Below, piece after piece: positions 36,469-46,874 of a DNA stretch of 62,119 bases (positions are counted from its first letter, which is position 1; the number at the start of each line of letters is the position of its first letter). The position numbers and the translations under genes were made by a program. Source of the DNA: Candidatus Desulfarcum epimagneticum. GTDB taxonomy: Bacteria > Desulfobacterota > Desulfobacteria > Desulfobacterales > CR-1. The notes under the pieces were generated by a model. It had not been told where the DNA came from and ran no database searches. It was given only the letters and a program-made list of their open reading frames with translations. Location of the stretch: the NCBI GenBank assembly GCA_900659855.1, contig CAACVI010000007.1:1-62119 (forward strand). Direction: 5' to 3'.

Positions 36469-37857
36469 ATGGATCGAAAATTTGTCAACAGGGAGAATGA
36501 ATTAAAATTCCTGGAGGAAGAATGGCGCCGCAAAGATTCGTCTCTGGTCATACTATACGGAAGGAGAAGGATCGGAAAAACAACCCTTATCAAACATTTT
36601 ATTCAAAACAAAAACGCCCTGTATTTTGTGGCCACTGAAGAGTCCGAAAATGAAAACAGGAAAAATCTGCGGAATGCGCTGGCGGATTTCACCCAAAACG
36701 ATTTTTTAAAAAAAACGGTGGATCTTGACTGGGACGAACTGTTTTCAATATTTGCCTCTCATAAATCGGTTGGCGGAAAGATACTTGTCATTGACGAGTT
36801 TCAATATCTTGGAAAAGCGAACAAAGGCTTTTTGTCCGTCTTCCAGAAAATATGGGATGAGCTTCTGGCGAATTCCGGCATTATGGCGATTTTGTGCGGC
36901 TCCCTGGTAAGCCTCATGCAATCCCAGACCCTTTCGTACTCAAGCCCCCTGTATGGCAGGAGAACCGGTCAGATCAGGATGAGCCAGATCCCCTTTGCGC
37001 ATTATGAGTCTTTTTTTGAAAACCCGGAAACCATCGACCCCATAAAATATTATTCCATCACAGGCGGCGTTCCGAAATATATAGAATTATTCAAGCCTTT
37101 TCCTGATATTTTTGAAGCGATCAAAAAAAATATTCTTTCAAAACAAAGTTTCTTGTATGAAGAGCCTGTTTTCCTGCTTGAAAAGGAAGTCGGGGAGATC
37201 GGAACCTATTTTTCCATTGTAAAATCCATTGCGGCGGGAAATCACAAAATCGGAAAAATAGCCGGAGTTCTTGGAATCAGGCAGAGCGGGGCCACAAAAT
37301 ATCTAAAGACTCTCACTCAGCTTGACCTTGTCAAACGGATCGTTCCCGTGACTGAAAAAAATCCCGAAAAAAGCAAAAAAGGCCTCTATTTTATCACGGA
37401 TAATTTTATCAAATTCTGGTTCCGGTATGTTTACCCGTATAGAAACTATCTGGAAATTGAAAATACGGAGCCTGTGATCAAAAACTTAAAAGCGGATTTT
37501 ATAAAAAATCATGTGGGTTTTGTTTATGAAGACATATGCGGGGAAAAACTTCTTGATCTTAGCGGCAAAGGCCTCTTCGACTTTACGATACTGAAATCCG
37601 GGCGATGGTGGGACAAAAACAATGAAATAGACATAGTGGCGCTTTCCGCTGAACAGGACGGAATCATATTTTGCGAATGCAAATATACGAAGAAAAAAGT
37701 GGACGCGGATGTCTATTTCAAATTGAAGGAAAAATCAAAAAAAGTCAAACACGCCCCTGGCGCGGTAAAATATTATGTTATTTTCAGCCGATTCGGATTT
37801 TCCGATTCCCTCATCAAACTGGCCGGGGGCGACAGGAATCTCTATTTGAGCGGCTGA
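36469..37857 (+). CDS. AAA family ATPase, DUF234 type
   Basis: A 462-residue protein. It starts MDRKFVNRENELKFLEEEW, with Walker A LYGRRRIGKTTLIKHF and Walker B ILVIDEFQYL, then a winged-helix region (GIRQSGATKYLKTLTQLDLV). The C-terminus with NEIDIVALSA and IIFCECKYTKKK is a PD-(D/E)XK-like nuclease fold, the DUF234 region of the archaeal-type ATPase family. Function is not established; such genes are frequent in mobile or defence DNA. AT-richer codons than neighbours suggest transfer. The ATG at 36469 is preferred to the TTG at 36457, whose AAAGGA site lies too close. Confidence 0.85.
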   Translation: MDRKFVNRENELKFLEEEWRRKDSSLVILYGRRRIGKTTLIKHFIQNKNALYFVATEESENENRKNLRNALADFTQNDFLKKTVDLDWDELFSIFASHKSVGGKILVIDEFQYLGKANKGFLSVFQKIWDELLANSGIMAILCGSLVSLMQSQTLSYSSPLYGRRTGQIRMSQIPFAHYESFFENPETIDPIKYYSITGGVPKYIELFKPFPDIFEAIKKNILSKQSFLYEEPVFLLEKEVGEIGTYFSIVKSIAAGNHKIGKIAGVLGIRQSGATKYLKTLTQLDLVKRIVPVTEKNPEKSKKGLYFITDNFIKFWFRYVYPYRNYLEIENTEPVIKNLKADFIKNHVGFVYEDICGEKLLDLSGKGLFDFTILKSGRWWDKNNEIDIVALSAEQDGIIFCECKYTKKKVDADVYFKLKEKSKKVKHAPGAVKYYVIFSRFGFSDSLIKLAGGDRNLYLSG

Positions 37858-37889
37858 TCTCCACTCAATAAACTCTACAAACGAAAACC

Positions 37890-39473
37890 TCACATCCCCC
37901 AAACCCCGATGGATTGGCCCTGAAACGTTTCTTCCCGGTAAAATATCCTGTCGTCCCAGGATTTGTTTTCGTCCCGGTCAAACACCACCAGATGGCCCGC
38001 CTCGGCGTCGCATCGGTCCATGTATTCAAACGTCTGCTTTAAGCCCGCGTCAATCGTTTTTTCAAGACTTTTGTGAAGGAGTTTAAGCTCGATGGCCGTT
38101 TTCTGAACTCCCTTTTCATGGGGCCACAGCGCCAGGATATCCGTCCTCATTCTGCCGAGACCGTATTCCCGGTGGATGGATCCGCCGCCATTGACGATTC
38201 GCTGCAAAAACGCCTGGAGAAGCAATTGCGGCCCGGCCTCCCGGTAATCGAACTGCTGAATCCAGCTTTCCGAATTTTCCCTGAAAAATTCCTGGAAAGC
38301 AAAAAGCAGTTTTTTCATATCCAGCCGCCCGTCGTCTTTCACATACCACAAGGTCTGAAACAGGGGTTTAAAATTTTCATGGGTGGTATAGGAAAGCTCC
38401 CTGGGGATAATCTCCCGATAAATCCCGTTTGCCACGACAAGCCCCTGATCGGTTTTTTTGAGCAGTCCCAGGTCCAGGAGATACTGAATGTCGTCCGGGC
38501 GGTTCTGCTTAATCTCACGGCCCGCCACAAGGGGCTCCATCACCCGCTTGATCCGCTCTTCGCGCAGCTTGTCCACCAGCTGATCAATGTGGGTCTCCCT
38601 TCTTAAGATGATGTTCTCCTTTTCCGCGGCCATCATCTCCGCCGTTATGGGAAGGGAGCGGTCCTGATTTTTTTTCATTTTAAAACAGGTCTCATAGGCC
38701 AGGGCGTTCACCAGCCAGGGCTGCCCTTCGGTGAGGGTCCAGACCAGATCAAGGGCGTCGTCTTCAAACGCCTGGCCGGTTTCATCGGTGTGGAATCCGC
38801 ACAGGGCCTGGACTTCCTTTTTTGAAAAATCCCCCAGGCGCAAAGATTCCGCTTTGATATTGAACGCGCTTCCGCCGGTGATGATCTCTTTTTCCCTCGA
38901 AGAATGAATCCTGTAGTCTCTCACATCCCGGATCCCGCATAAAAAAATGCTTTGGGGAAACATGGCCGGGCGTTTGGCGTATCCGGACCTGATCTGGCGA
39001 AGAACTGAGATCAGGGTGTCGCCGATCAATGAGTCGATTTCATCAATCAGAAGAACAGTCGGCTTTTCGGAAGCGGAGGTCCATTTTGAAATCACAGTGT
39101 TTAAGGCGGCGTGCCCGCCCCTGCCATCCAGCATGGCGTTGAAATTTTCCATGACAAACGCGTCATTTAAAAACATTTCCGCATTGTCCGCCATTTCGCT
39201 CAAGATCGCCCGGACCCCGCTTCCGACATCCTCCCGGGCGCCCTGGGCCGCCTCCACATTGATATACAGGCATTTGTATCGGCCCTCCTGGTTCAGGTAG
39301 TCCATCAGGGCCAAAAGACACGTGGTTTTTCCGGTCTGGCGGGGCGCGTGGAGGACGAAATATTTTTTCTGCCCGATTAACGACAATACGTCCTCAAGGT
39401 CAAAACGCTCCAATGGGTCAAGACAATAATGATCCTCGCAGACCGTCGGCCCCGCCGTGTTGAAAAAACGCAT
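37890..39473 (-). CDS. AAA-like ATPase with PD-(D/E)XK-like C-terminus
   Basis: A 527-residue protein. It begins MRFFNTAGPTVCEDHYCLDP, has Walker A APRQTGKTT near residue 45 and a Walker B VLLIDEIDSLIGD. The C-terminal RMRTDILALWP with AIELKLLHKS gives the D...ExK pattern of a nuclease-like domain. It belongs to a common but uncharacterised group of ATP-binding proteins. It converges on the DUF234 gene with a 32-base gap. No partner gene is evident. Confidence 0.8.
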   Translation of the reverse strand: MRFFNTAGPTVCEDHYCLDPLERFDLEDVLSLIGQKKYFVLHAPRQTGKTTCLLALMDYLNQEGRYKCLYINVEAAQGAREDVGSGVRAILSEMADNAEMFLNDAFVMENFNAMLDGRGGHAALNTVISKWTSASEKPTVLLIDEIDSLIGDTLISVLRQIRSGYAKRPAMFPQSIFLCGIRDVRDYRIHSSREKEIITGGSAFNIKAESLRLGDFSKKEVQALCGFHTDETGQAFEDDALDLVWTLTEGQPWLVNALAYETCFKMKKNQDRSLPITAEMMAAEKENIILRRETHIDQLVDKLREERIKRVMEPLVAGREIKQNRPDDIQYLLDLGLLKKTDQGLVVANGIYREIIPRELSYTTHENFKPLFQTLWYVKDDGRLDMKKLLFAFQEFFRENSESWIQQFDYREAGPQLLLQAFLQRIVNGGGSIHREYGLGRMRTDILALWPHEKGVQKTAIELKLLHKSLEKTIDAGLKQTFEYMDRCDAEAGHLVVFDRDENKSWDDRIFYREETFQGQSIGVWGM

Positions 39474-39499
39474 GGGAAAAATCCTCTCAATCCACTTGA

Positions 39500-39546
39500 T
39501 GGCGTCGTAAAAAAACGCCGCGACGCATTTTTTTCAACGCCGTCAT
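39500..39546. repeat. Fragment of the dispersed palindromic repeat
   Basis: GATGGCGTCGTAAAAAAAC followed by CAACGCCGTCAT, that is, both outer ends of the repeat family joined with little between them. It lies between the ATPase and MBL genes. Confidence 0.65.
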
Positions 39547-39547
39547 T

Positions 39548-40177
39548 TTAAACGCCCATTCCGGCAAAGGGATTGTGCCGCCGCTCCGTTCCGATGAGGG
39601 TCTCGGGCCCATGGCCGGAAAGAACCCGGACCTCGTCCCCCAGCGAAAAAAGCTTGTCCCGAATGGAGGAAATCAGGGTCTGGTAGTCGCCCCCGGGGAA
39701 ATCCGTCCGGCCGATGGACCCCTGGAAGAGGGTGTCGCCGGCGAACAGATAACCGTCGGTGTAAAGCGAAATGCCTCCCGGCGTGTGGCCGGGGGTGTGG
39801 ATGACTTTCAGCTCCATGTTTCCAAAGGAAATGATGTCCCCGTCCTCCACGTGTCGGTCGGGCGGGGGGGAATTTTCAGCGCTGAGACCGAATCCCGCCG
39901 CCGCGTCCGAAAGGGAATCAAGCATGGGGGCGTCCAGCCGGTGAATGATGAGGTCGGCGCCGGTGGCGTCCTTCAGGGGCCTGTTGGCGCTCACGTGGTC
40001 AAAATGACCGTGGGTGTTGATGATATGAACCACCTTCAGGTTGTCCCCGGCCAGGGCCAGAAGGATCCGGTCGGCCTCGTCCCCGGGATCGATCACCACC
40101 GATTCTTTGGTCTGTTCGCATCCCAGTATAAAGCAGTTCGCCATAATCGGCCCGAGGGCCATGCTTTTGATAATCAA
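39548..40177 (-). CDS. MBL-fold hydrolase, glyoxalase II-like
   Basis: A 209-residue metallo-beta-lactamase-fold protein. The zinc motif is INTHGHFDHV, with further ligands in HTPGHTPGG and FAGDTLF. The sequence FQGSIGRTDFPGGD is typical of the YcbL/glyoxalase II-like group, which hydrolyses thioesters such as S-lactoylglutathione. The true substrate is unknown. It stands alone just downstream of trpB2 on the same strand. Confidence 0.88.
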   Translation of the reverse strand: MIIKSMALGPIMANCFILGCEQTKESVVIDPGDEADRILLALAGDNLKVVHIINTHGHFDHVSANRPLKDATGADLIIHRLDAPMLDSLSDAAAGFGLSAENSPPPDRHVEDGDIISFGNMELKVIHTPGHTPGGISLYTDGYLFAGDTLFQGSIGRTDFPGGDYQTLISSIRDKLFSLGDEVRVLSGHGPETLIGTERRHNPFAGMGV

Positions 40178-40201
40178 GTTTTCCTCCCATTTTTTTAACA
40201 G

Positions 40202-41578
40202 TCAAACGCTTTTAAGCATCTCCGGGTCCGGATACTCATCCAGCGCGCGGCATGATTCGGCGATCTCATCGTCGCTCAGCTCGATATCCTTTAACTTGCC
40301 TTCAAAATACCGGTCGTAAGACCCGAGGTCCAGAAGGCCATGGCCGCTCCAGCTGAAAAGAATCACCTTCTCTTTTCCCTCCTCCCGGGCCTTTATGGCC
40401 TCATCCACCACGCACGCCAGGGCGTTGCTGGTCTCAGGGGCGGGAATGACGCCCTCGGTCCGGGAAAGAAGAACCCCGGCTTTGTAGGAGTCGAGCTGGG
40501 ACACCGCCCTGGCCTCGATGATGTTTTCCACCAGAAGCTGGCTCACGGTGGGGGCCATCCCGTGGTAACGCAGCCCGCCGGCGTGTATGGCCGGGGGGAT
40601 GAAGGCGTGGCCCAGGCTGTGCATGGCCAGAAGCGGGGTGTATTTGGCCGTGTCCCCGTGGTCGTAGGCAAAAGGCGCCTTGGTCATGGTGGGGCAGGCC
40701 GTGGGCTCCACCGGGTAAATGTCGATTTCTTTTCCGTTGATTTTGTCCCTCACAAACGGAAAGGACAGCCCGGCGAAGTTGCTTCCGCCCCCGGCGCAGC
40801 CGATGATGATGTCCGGGTATTCCCCGATCATCTCCATCTGTTTTTTGGCCTCCAGTCCGATAATGGTCTGGTGCAGCATCACATGGTTGAGCACGCTGCC
40901 CAGGGAATAGCGGGTTTTTCCCGTCTCATCGCTCACCGCCTCTTCAATGGCCTCGCTGATGGCGATTCCAAGGCTCCCCGGGGTGTCGGGGTATTTTTCC
41001 AGTATGGCCCGGCCGGCGTTTGTGTCCGGGCTGGGGCTCGGGACGCACTCGCCTCCCCAGATGTTCATCATGGACTTCCGCATGGGCTTTTGGGAAAAAC
41101 TGACCTTGACCATATACACCTTGCATTTCAGGCCGAACTGGGAGCACGCGAAGGAAAGGGCGCTTCCCCACTGGCCGGCGCCGGTTTCGGTGACCAGTTT
41201 TTCGATGCCGAAGACCTTGTTGTAATAGGCCTGGGGGACGGCCGTGTTGGGTTTGTGACTCCCCGGGGGGCTGGCCCCCTCATACTTGTAATAAATTTTC
41301 GCCGGCGTTTTCAGCGCTTTTTCCAGGGAAAGGGCCCGAACCAGGGGGGCGGGGCGCCAGATGGACAACACATCCAGGACCGGCTCGGGTATGTCGATCC
41401 ACCTTTCGGAGCCGGCCTCCTGCTCGATTAGGTTCATGGGAAAGACCGGGGCCAGGTCTTCCGGGCCGATGGGCTTTCCGTCCGCCCCGAGGGGAGGATT
41501 CAGTTTGATGTCCGCCAGTATGTTATACCAGCGCCTGGGCATTTCGTTTTCAGGCAGGATGACGTTCCTGTTTTTCAT
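40202..41578 (-). CDS. TrpB2-type tryptophan synthase beta chain
   Basis: A 458-residue PLP enzyme. [21 protein letters not shown] carries the PLP lysine (in GSHKPN), and [11 protein letters not shown] binds the phosphate. The length and extended N-terminus are those of the TrpB2 (TrpB-like) group rather than the TrpA-partnered TrpB1. It would join indole and serine to make tryptophan. It lies next to iorBA, whose product oxidises indolepyruvate, so the cluster may serve aromatic amino-acid turnover or salvage. Confidence 0.93.
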   Translation of the reverse strand: MKNRNVILPENEMPRRWYNILADIKLNPPLGADGKPIGPEDLAPVFPMNLIEQEAGSERWIDIPEPVLDVLSIWRPAPLVRALSLEKALKTPAKIYYKYEGASPPGSHKPNTAVPQAYYNKVFGIEKLVTETGAGQWGSALSFACSQFGLKCKVYMVKVSFSQKPMRKSMMNIWGGECVPSPSPDTNAGRAILEKYPDTPGSLGIAISEAIEEAVSDETGKTRYSLGSVLNHVMLHQTIIGLEAKKQMEMIGEYPDIIIGCAGGGSNFAGLSFPFVRDKINGKEIDIYPVEPTACPTMTKAPFAYDHGDTAKYTPLLAMHSLGHAFIPPAIHAGGLRYHGMAPTVSQLLVENIIEARAVSQLDSYKAGVLLSRTEGVIPAPETSNALACVVDEAIKAREEGKEKVILFSWSGHGLLDLGSYDRYFEGKLKDIELSDDEIAESCRALDEYPDPEMLKSV

Positions 41579-41605
41579 GGTTGTCCTCTCATTGGGAAAA
41601 GGGTC

Positions 41606-42172
41606 TTAAACAAACGCTTGGCGGCCTGTCTCAAGGGCCTTGACATTCGCCTCTCTGAAACGCTCGGGGCCTGTTTGCCGGGCCGTTTCCGTCAGCTCTC
41701 CAGGGGAGAAGGGAAAGTCGGGATCGGCGCAGGCGAAACCCAGCATGATCAGGTTGGTCGAAAGCGGGGCGCCCATGTCCAAAGCGATCTGATCGGCGTT
41801 GATCACATGGGTTTTGATTTTATTTTTTTTAAAAAACTCAGCAAACGGCGGCGATGGAAAATCAGGGCCGGCGTTGGCGTATATTCGTCCCCCGGAACGG
41901 TTTTCTAAGCCGGTTCGGACCAGGGCCAGGTTGCGGCAGGCCTCGTTGGGCTCAAAGGCCAGGAGATAGTCGGCCGAGCCCGGGCTCAAAAGGGGGCTTA
42001 GAAAATCCCCGATCTTAAGATAGGACACGACCGAGCCCCCCCGCTGGCTCATGCCGTGGGTCTCCGAGCCCGTCAGGTCATATCCCGAGCGAATGGCGGT
42101 TTCAGCCAGCAGCTTGGTGGCGAACAGGATTCCCTGCCCCCCGACTCCGGCCAGAGCGATTTGGGTGTTCAT
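41606..42172 (-). CDS. iorB: Indolepyruvate ferredoxin oxidoreductase beta subunit
   Basis: A 188-residue gamma-domain protein of the 2-oxoacid:ferredoxin oxidoreductase family. GVGGQGILFATKLLAE is at the N-terminus and GSETHGMSQRGGSVVSYLK follows. It overlaps the iorA stop by 4 bases. With IorA it would convert aryl pyruvates to aryl-acetyl-CoA while reducing ferredoxin. Confidence 0.93.
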   Translation of the reverse strand: MNTQIALAGVGGQGILFATKLLAETAIRSGYDLTGSETHGMSQRGGSVVSYLKIGDFLSPLLSPGSADYLLAFEPNEACRNLALVRTGLENRSGGRIYANAGPDFPSPPFAEFFKKNKIKTHVINADQIALDMGAPLSTNLIMLGFACADPDFPFSPGELTETARQTGPERFREANVKALETGRQAFV

Positions 42173-44049
42173 ACGGCGTCCTCCTCCATGAAAATGGCGT
42201 TATTGGGGCACACGTCCACGCATACGGCGCAGCCGGAGCAGATTTTTTCGTTGACCCGGACCGTCTCGGTCTCTTCGTCATACACCAGCGCCGGGCATTC
42301 AAACCGGGACACGCAATACCGGCATCCGTCGCAGTCCTCGCTCACCCGGATTTTTCCCGCGGGCTTCGGGATTTGATCCCGGTGGGCGATGAGGCAGGGA
42401 TGCCTGGCGATGACCGCCGCCATGCCGCCGTTTTCCTTTAGGGTGTGTTCGCCGGCCTCTTTGAGCGCGTCCATCATGCGGGACAGATCGTAGGGGTCCA
42501 CCGTTTCCACAAAATCCACGCCGCAGGCCCGGATCAGGCCGGCGATGTCCACCCGGTTTCCCCTGGACCCGTCGGCCAGAACCCCGTCGGCCGGGGTGGG
42601 CTGCATTCCGGTCATGGCCGTGGCGTGGTTGTCCAAAAGCACAAACACAAACCGGGCCCCGTTGTAAACCGCGTCCACCAGGGCGGGAAGGCCCGAATGA
42701 AAAAAGGTGGAGTCCCCCATGGTGGCGACGATGGGCGGGGCTTCGCCGTCCTGCCGGTAGGCGTGGAACAGGCCCGTGGCGATGGTGAGGCCCGCCCCCA
42801 TGTCCAGGATGGTGTCCACGGCCTTTAGGTTGAGCCCCAGGGTGTAGCACCCGATGTCGCTGGGAAAAATGGCCTTGGGAAAGGTTTTCCGGATGGCGTA
42901 AAAGGCCGCCCGGTGCCCGCATCCCGGGCAAAGGGTGGGGGGTCTGGGGGGAAGGCCCATGTCTTTGGAAAGGGCGTCTATCTCAGCCAGACGGCGGCCG
43001 GACTCTTCATGCCCGGGAAGCTCAACGCCCAGGCCGGCCAGGACCCGGGCCACGACCCCCGGGGTCAGCTCGCCCTCGGAGGGAACCGAGCCGTCCAGCC
43101 TTCCGTGAAGCGCGGATTTATCCGCGATCTGGATTTCAATGGCCGCGTCCGGCTCTTCCAGGACCAGAACCCTTTTGTGGGACTGAACAAACCGGTCCAC
43201 CCGCTTTTCGGGCAGCGGGTGAGAGGTCCCGATTTTCAAAACGGAAAAGCGGCCATCCAGTCCGGATTCTTTCAGGAGATCCATGACCACGGCAAAGGAG
43301 ATTCCCCCGGCGATGATTCCCAGATCGCCCCCGGCGTCCGGGAAAAACGTCTGATTGAGCGCCGTGTTTTCAAACTCGGCGCGGATGTCTTTGAGTTTCT
43401 CATTGAGGCGCTGGTGAAGAACAAAGCGAAACTTGGGGGTGGCGGCCCATCTCTGGGGATTTTTTTCAAATTCGGCCTTTCGCTCGATTTTCTGGATCGG
43501 CGACAGGGGAATGTTGGTCCGGGCGTGGCAGACCCGAAGGGACGGGCGCAAAAGGGCCGGGATCTGGTATTTTTCCGAAATCTCAAAAGCCGCCCTGATC
43601 ATCTCCATGGCCTCTTTGGGGGTGGCGGGATCAAAAACCGGGATTTTTGCGAAATGGCCGAAAAGCCTGGAGTCCTGCTCGGTCTGGGAGGAGTGGGGCC
43701 CCGGGTCGTCGGCGGAGATGATGATCATCCCCCCTTTCACCCCGGTGTAGGCGGCGCTCATCATGGAATCGGAGGCCACGTTGAGCCCCACCTGCTTCAT
43801 GATCACGGCGGACCTTTTTCCCGTGTAGGCGGCCGCCAGCGCCTCGTCAAAGGCGATTTTTTCGTTCACCGCCCAGTTGACGTAAATGTTTAAGTTTTCC
43901 CGTTTTTTCGCGGCGACCACGGCCGGCAGGATCTCGGAGCTGGGGGTCCCGGGGTAAGAGGTGACGAAATGGCACCCGGCCTCCGCCAGACCGCGTCCGA
44001 TGGCTTCGTTTCCCAGGAGCATTTCCTGGTGGGCTTGGCTGGATTTCAT
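42169..44049 (-). CDS. iorA: Indolepyruvate ferredoxin oxidoreductase alpha subunit
   Basis: A 626-residue enzyme subunit. The pyrimidine-binding domain opens LLGNEAIGRGLAEAG, TPP-binding residues are in PTLCPGCGHRAAFYAIRK and GDSTFFHSG, and two [4Fe-4S] motifs end the protein (CDGCRYCVSRFECP and CSGCAVCVDVCPNNA). The ATG at 44049, behind AAAGGAAC, is preferred to the upstream 44097 start. Together with iorB it shows an anaerobic, ferredoxin-based metabolism. Confidence 0.95.
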   Translation of the reverse strand: MKSSQAHQEMLLGNEAIGRGLAEAGCHFVTSYPGTPSSEILPAVVAAKKRENLNIYVNWAVNEKIAFDEALAAAYTGKRSAVIMKQVGLNVASDSMMSAAYTGVKGGMIIISADDPGPHSSQTEQDSRLFGHFAKIPVFDPATPKEAMEMIRAAFEISEKYQIPALLRPSLRVCHARTNIPLSPIQKIERKAEFEKNPQRWAATPKFRFVLHQRLNEKLKDIRAEFENTALNQTFFPDAGGDLGIIAGGISFAVVMDLLKESGLDGRFSVLKIGTSHPLPEKRVDRFVQSHKRVLVLEEPDAAIEIQIADKSALHGRLDGSVPSEGELTPGVVARVLAGLGVELPGHEESGRRLAEIDALSKDMGLPPRPPTLCPGCGHRAAFYAIRKTFPKAIFPSDIGCYTLGLNLKAVDTILDMGAGLTIATGLFHAYRQDGEAPPIVATMGDSTFFHSGLPALVDAVYNGARFVFVLLDNHATAMTGMQPTPADGVLADGSRGNRVDIAGLIRACGVDFVETVDPYDLSRMMDALKEAGEHTLKENGGMAAVIARHPCLIAHRDQIPKPAGKIRVSEDCDGCRYCVSRFECPALVYDEETETVRVNEKICSGCAVCVDVCPNNAIFMEEDAV

Positions 44050-44235
44050 ATTATGTTCCTTTTCCTCAAAGTGTGAAAAACCTTTCCCCAATATCACTAA
44101 AGCGCCGCCATGTCAAAGGGCGCTTTGAAAATCCGTCTTGACACCCCGTTGATAATTTGAAATATCTGGGCCAAACCCGAAACAAAAAAACGCTGTCGAT
44201 TCAGACGGCATAGTAAAAAAAAGGAGGCTTCCCAC

Positions 44236-45120
44236 ATGCCCGACATGGATGGAATGAAAGAGGCGAAACAATTTTACGCGGACACGCCCCAGAAGACCGA
44301 GGGCTTTTTCCTGAAAGGCTCCAACTCCCTGGACTGGGGGATGAAAAACCGTCTGGCGCGCATATTCAACCCCAAATCGGGCCGCACCGTCATGCTGGCC
44401 ATCGACCACGGCTATTTCCAGGGCCCCACCACCGGACTGGAGCGCGTGGATCTCAAGATCCTTCCTTTGGCGGAGCATGCCGACACCCTGATGCTCACCC
44501 GGGGAATCCTTCGAAGCGTCGTCCCCCCGTCTTCCAACGTCCCCATTGTGCTTCGGGCGTCGGCCGGGGCCAGCGTCCTCACCGAGCTGTCCAACGAACA
44601 GATCGCCGTGGACATTGAGGACTCCATCCGTCTCAATGTGTGCGCCATGGCGGTTCAGGTGTTCATCGGGGCCGAGTTCGAGCGCCAGTCCATCGTCAAC
44701 ATGACCCGGCTGGTGGATATGGGGACCCGGTACGGCATCCCCACCCTCGCGGTCACCGCCGTGGGCAAAGACATGGCCCGGGACGCCCGGTATTTCAGGC
44801 TGGCCACGCGAATCTGCGCGGAGCTGGGCGCCCATTACGTCAAAACCTATTACATCGAAAAGGGCTTTGAGACCGTGGCGGCCTCCTGCCCCGTGCCCAT
44901 CGTCATGGCCGGGGGCAAAAAGATACCCGAGGCCGACGCCCTGACCATGGCCTGGCGGGCGGTTCAGGAGGGGGCGTCCGGCGTGGACATGGGCCGCAAC
45001 ATTTTCCAGTCCGAGGCGCCGGCGGCCATGCTGGGCGCCATCAAGGCGGTGGTGCACGAAAACGAAACCCCGGAAAAGGCGCTGGCCCTTTACCACGACC
45101 TGAAAAACAAACCGTCATGA
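44236..45120 (+). CDS. LsrF/DeoC-family class I aldolase
   Basis: A 294-residue TIM-barrel protein. [18 protein letters not shown] and [12 protein letters not shown], with the probable Schiff-base lysine in the latter, are typical of the LsrF/fructose-bisphosphate-aldolase-like group. The [11 protein letters not shown] stretch binds phosphate. Exact substrate cannot be told: AI-2-phosphate thiolase activity needs lsr genes, which are absent. It overlaps the next gene by 4 bases (ATGA), so its partner is a zinc alcohol dehydrogenase. Confidence 0.82.
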   Translation: MPDMDGMKEAKQFYADTPQKTEGFFLKGSNSLDWGMKNRLARIFNPKSGRTVMLAIDHGYFQGPTTGLERVDLKILPLAEHADTLMLTRGILRSVVPPSSNVPIVLRASAGASVLTELSNEQIAVDIEDSIRLNVCAMAVQVFIGAEFERQSIVNMTRLVDMGTRYGIPTLAVTAVGKDMARDARYFRLATRICAELGAHYVKTYYIEKGFETVAASCPVPIVMAGGKKIPEADALTMAWRAVQEGASGVDMGRNIFQSEAPAAMLGAIKAVVHENETPEKALALYHDLKNKPS

Positions 45121-46151
45121 AGGCGGCGGTATGGCGAAACAACCGCGACATCCGGATTGAGACCTTTCCCGACCCGGTTCCCGGGGAAAATGAGGCGCTG
45201 GTCAAAGTCCTTTCGTCCGGCATATGCGGCAGCGATGTGGTGGAATGGTACCGGCTGCCCCGGGCGCCCCTTGTGCCGGGGCATGAAATCGGGGCCGAGG
45301 TGATTCAAGTCGGCGCCTCGGTGAAAAAGATCAAGCCCGGGGACCGGGTGTTCATCGCCCCCAAGGCGCCCTGCATGGAATGTTTTCACTGCCGAAGCGG
45401 CCATCACCCGGCGTGCTGCCAAACCCATGAAAGACTTCCCGGCGGGCTGGCCGAATATATCCGGGTCCCCGCTTCTTTGATCGAAAACGGGACCTACCTT
45501 CTGCCCGACGGCGTCACCTGTGACCAAAGCGTGTTTATCGAGCCCGTGGCCTGCGCGGCCCGGGCCTGGCGCCTGGCCGGGGATCGGAATTTCCGCTCCG
45601 TGATGATCATCGGATGCGGCATGGCGGGCCTCATTCATATCAAGCTGGCCAAACTCAAAGGCGTCCCGGCCTTTGCCTCGGACATGGATCCGAACCGGCG
45701 CGAAAAGGCGCTGGAGTTCGGGGCCGAAGCCGCGTTTGACGCCCGGGAAAACGTTGCCGAACGCCTCGCGGAGGCCAACGGCGGCAAAGCCGATCTTGTG
45801 ATTTTATGCGCCTCGTCGGTCCCGGCGGTGGCGCAGGCGTGGGAATGCCTGGAAAACGGCGGGGTCCTGGTTTTTTTCGCGGCGCCCGGACCCGACGAGC
45901 GCGTGAATCTGCCCTTAAACGACCTGTGGACCCGGGAGGTCTCCCTGATCACCTCGTATTACTGCGGCCCCCCGGATATCGCCGAGGCCATGAGACTCAT
46001 CGAAACCGGCGCCGTTTCCGTGGAGGACATGATCACCCACCGGCTTCCCCTGGATGAGACCCCGAAGGGGTTTGAGCGCGTGCTGGAGGGGGGAAAATCC
46101 ATCAAGGTGATCATCAAGCCCCATGGCGATGGGGGAATGTTGGAAAATTAA
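45117..46151 (+). CDS. Zinc-dependent alcohol dehydrogenase (MDR family)
   Basis: A 344-residue medium-chain dehydrogenase. Catalytic zinc ligands are in [11 protein letters not shown] and [13 protein letters not shown]. Structural zinc cysteines are in [15 protein letters not shown]. The NAD-binding region is [16 protein letters not shown], slightly off the usual GxGxxG. Threonine- or sorbitol-dehydrogenase-like. Co-translated with the aldolase, it probably reduces or oxidises the aldolase product. Confidence 0.9.
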   Translation: MKAAVWRNNRDIRIETFPDPVPGENEALVKVLSSGICGSDVVEWYRLPRAPLVPGHEIGAEVIQVGASVKKIKPGDRVFIAPKAPCMECFHCRSGHHPACCQTHERLPGGLAEYIRVPASLIENGTYLLPDGVTCDQSVFIEPVACAARAWRLAGDRNFRSVMIIGCGMAGLIHIKLAKLKGVPAFASDMDPNRREKALEFGAEAAFDARENVAERLAEANGGKADLVILCASSVPAVAQAWECLENGGVLVFFAAPGPDERVNLPLNDLWTREVSLITSYYCGPPDIAEAMRLIETGAVSVEDMITHRLPLDETPKGFERVLEGGKSIKVIIKPHGDGGMLEN

Positions 46152-46187
46152 CATCTAAGTGTTATATTAAAAGGATATGGCAATATT

Positions 46188-46874
46188 ATGAAAAATCACA
46201 ATCCGGAAATACAGGGTCTTTCTATTGTCTTTATCGGGACTTTTAATCCGAAAATTTTTAGTCCCTTGTGGTTTTCATCTGAGAAGTTGATTCGAAAACA
46301 AGAAGCAGAGCAGGCACAAAATCAACTTATTCATCCTGACGTGGTCAGCTTTAATTTGGACTGGTTGGCTTTGCAGGTCACGCGAGACCGTTTTTCTGCG
46401 GGAACAACCAAAGAACCATATGAAGAAATTTTGCGCGATCTGGTCCTAGGCACATTTAAACTGTTAAGACATACCCCTCTAACACAAATGGGCATAAACT
46501 GGGAGAGACATTTCAGAATAGACAGCGTGGAAAAATGGCATAGAATCGGGCATGCTTTAGCTCCTAAAAATATTTGGAATAATCTTCTTGACAACCCCGG
46601 ATTAACAAGACTATCAATTGGAGAGGCGCCGAGACGAGATGGTTTGAAGGGCAAAATTACGGTGGGAGTAGCGCCTTCGCCAAGGGTTCAGCCCGGGATT
46701 TTTATTGATATAAACGACCATGTTGAAGTTCAGGACACGGGAAACACTCTTGGCGCGGACGAAATAATCAATGTTTTAGAAAACAGATGGGAAGATTCGT
46801 CAACAAGATCTAATGACATAATTTCAGGATTATTGGAGAGATTAGATGACCACATCAATGTTAATGAAAAATGA
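46188..46874 (+). CDS. Unknown protein, first gene of an AT-rich three-gene module
   Basis: A 228-residue protein I do not recognise. It starts NPEIQGLSIVFIGTFNPKIF, has an aromatic-rich centre (VVSFNLDWLALQVTRDRF) and no signal peptide or membrane helix. The next gene starts inside its 3' end. Its composition is AT-richer than the flanking zinc dehydrogenase and znu genes, suggesting acquisition as a unit with the two following genes. Candidate partner of the MBL hydrolase two genes downstream. Confidence 0.75.
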   Translation: MKNHNPEIQGLSIVFIGTFNPKIFSPLWFSSEKLIRKQEAEQAQNQLIHPDVVSFNLDWLALQVTRDRFSAGTTKEPYEEILRDLVLGTFKLLRHTPLTQMGINWERHFRIDSVEKWHRIGHALAPKNIWNNLLDNPGLTRLSIGEAPRRDGLKGKITVGVAPSPRVQPGIFIDINDHVEVQDTGNTLGADEIINVLENRWEDSSTRSNDIISGLLERLDDHINVNEK

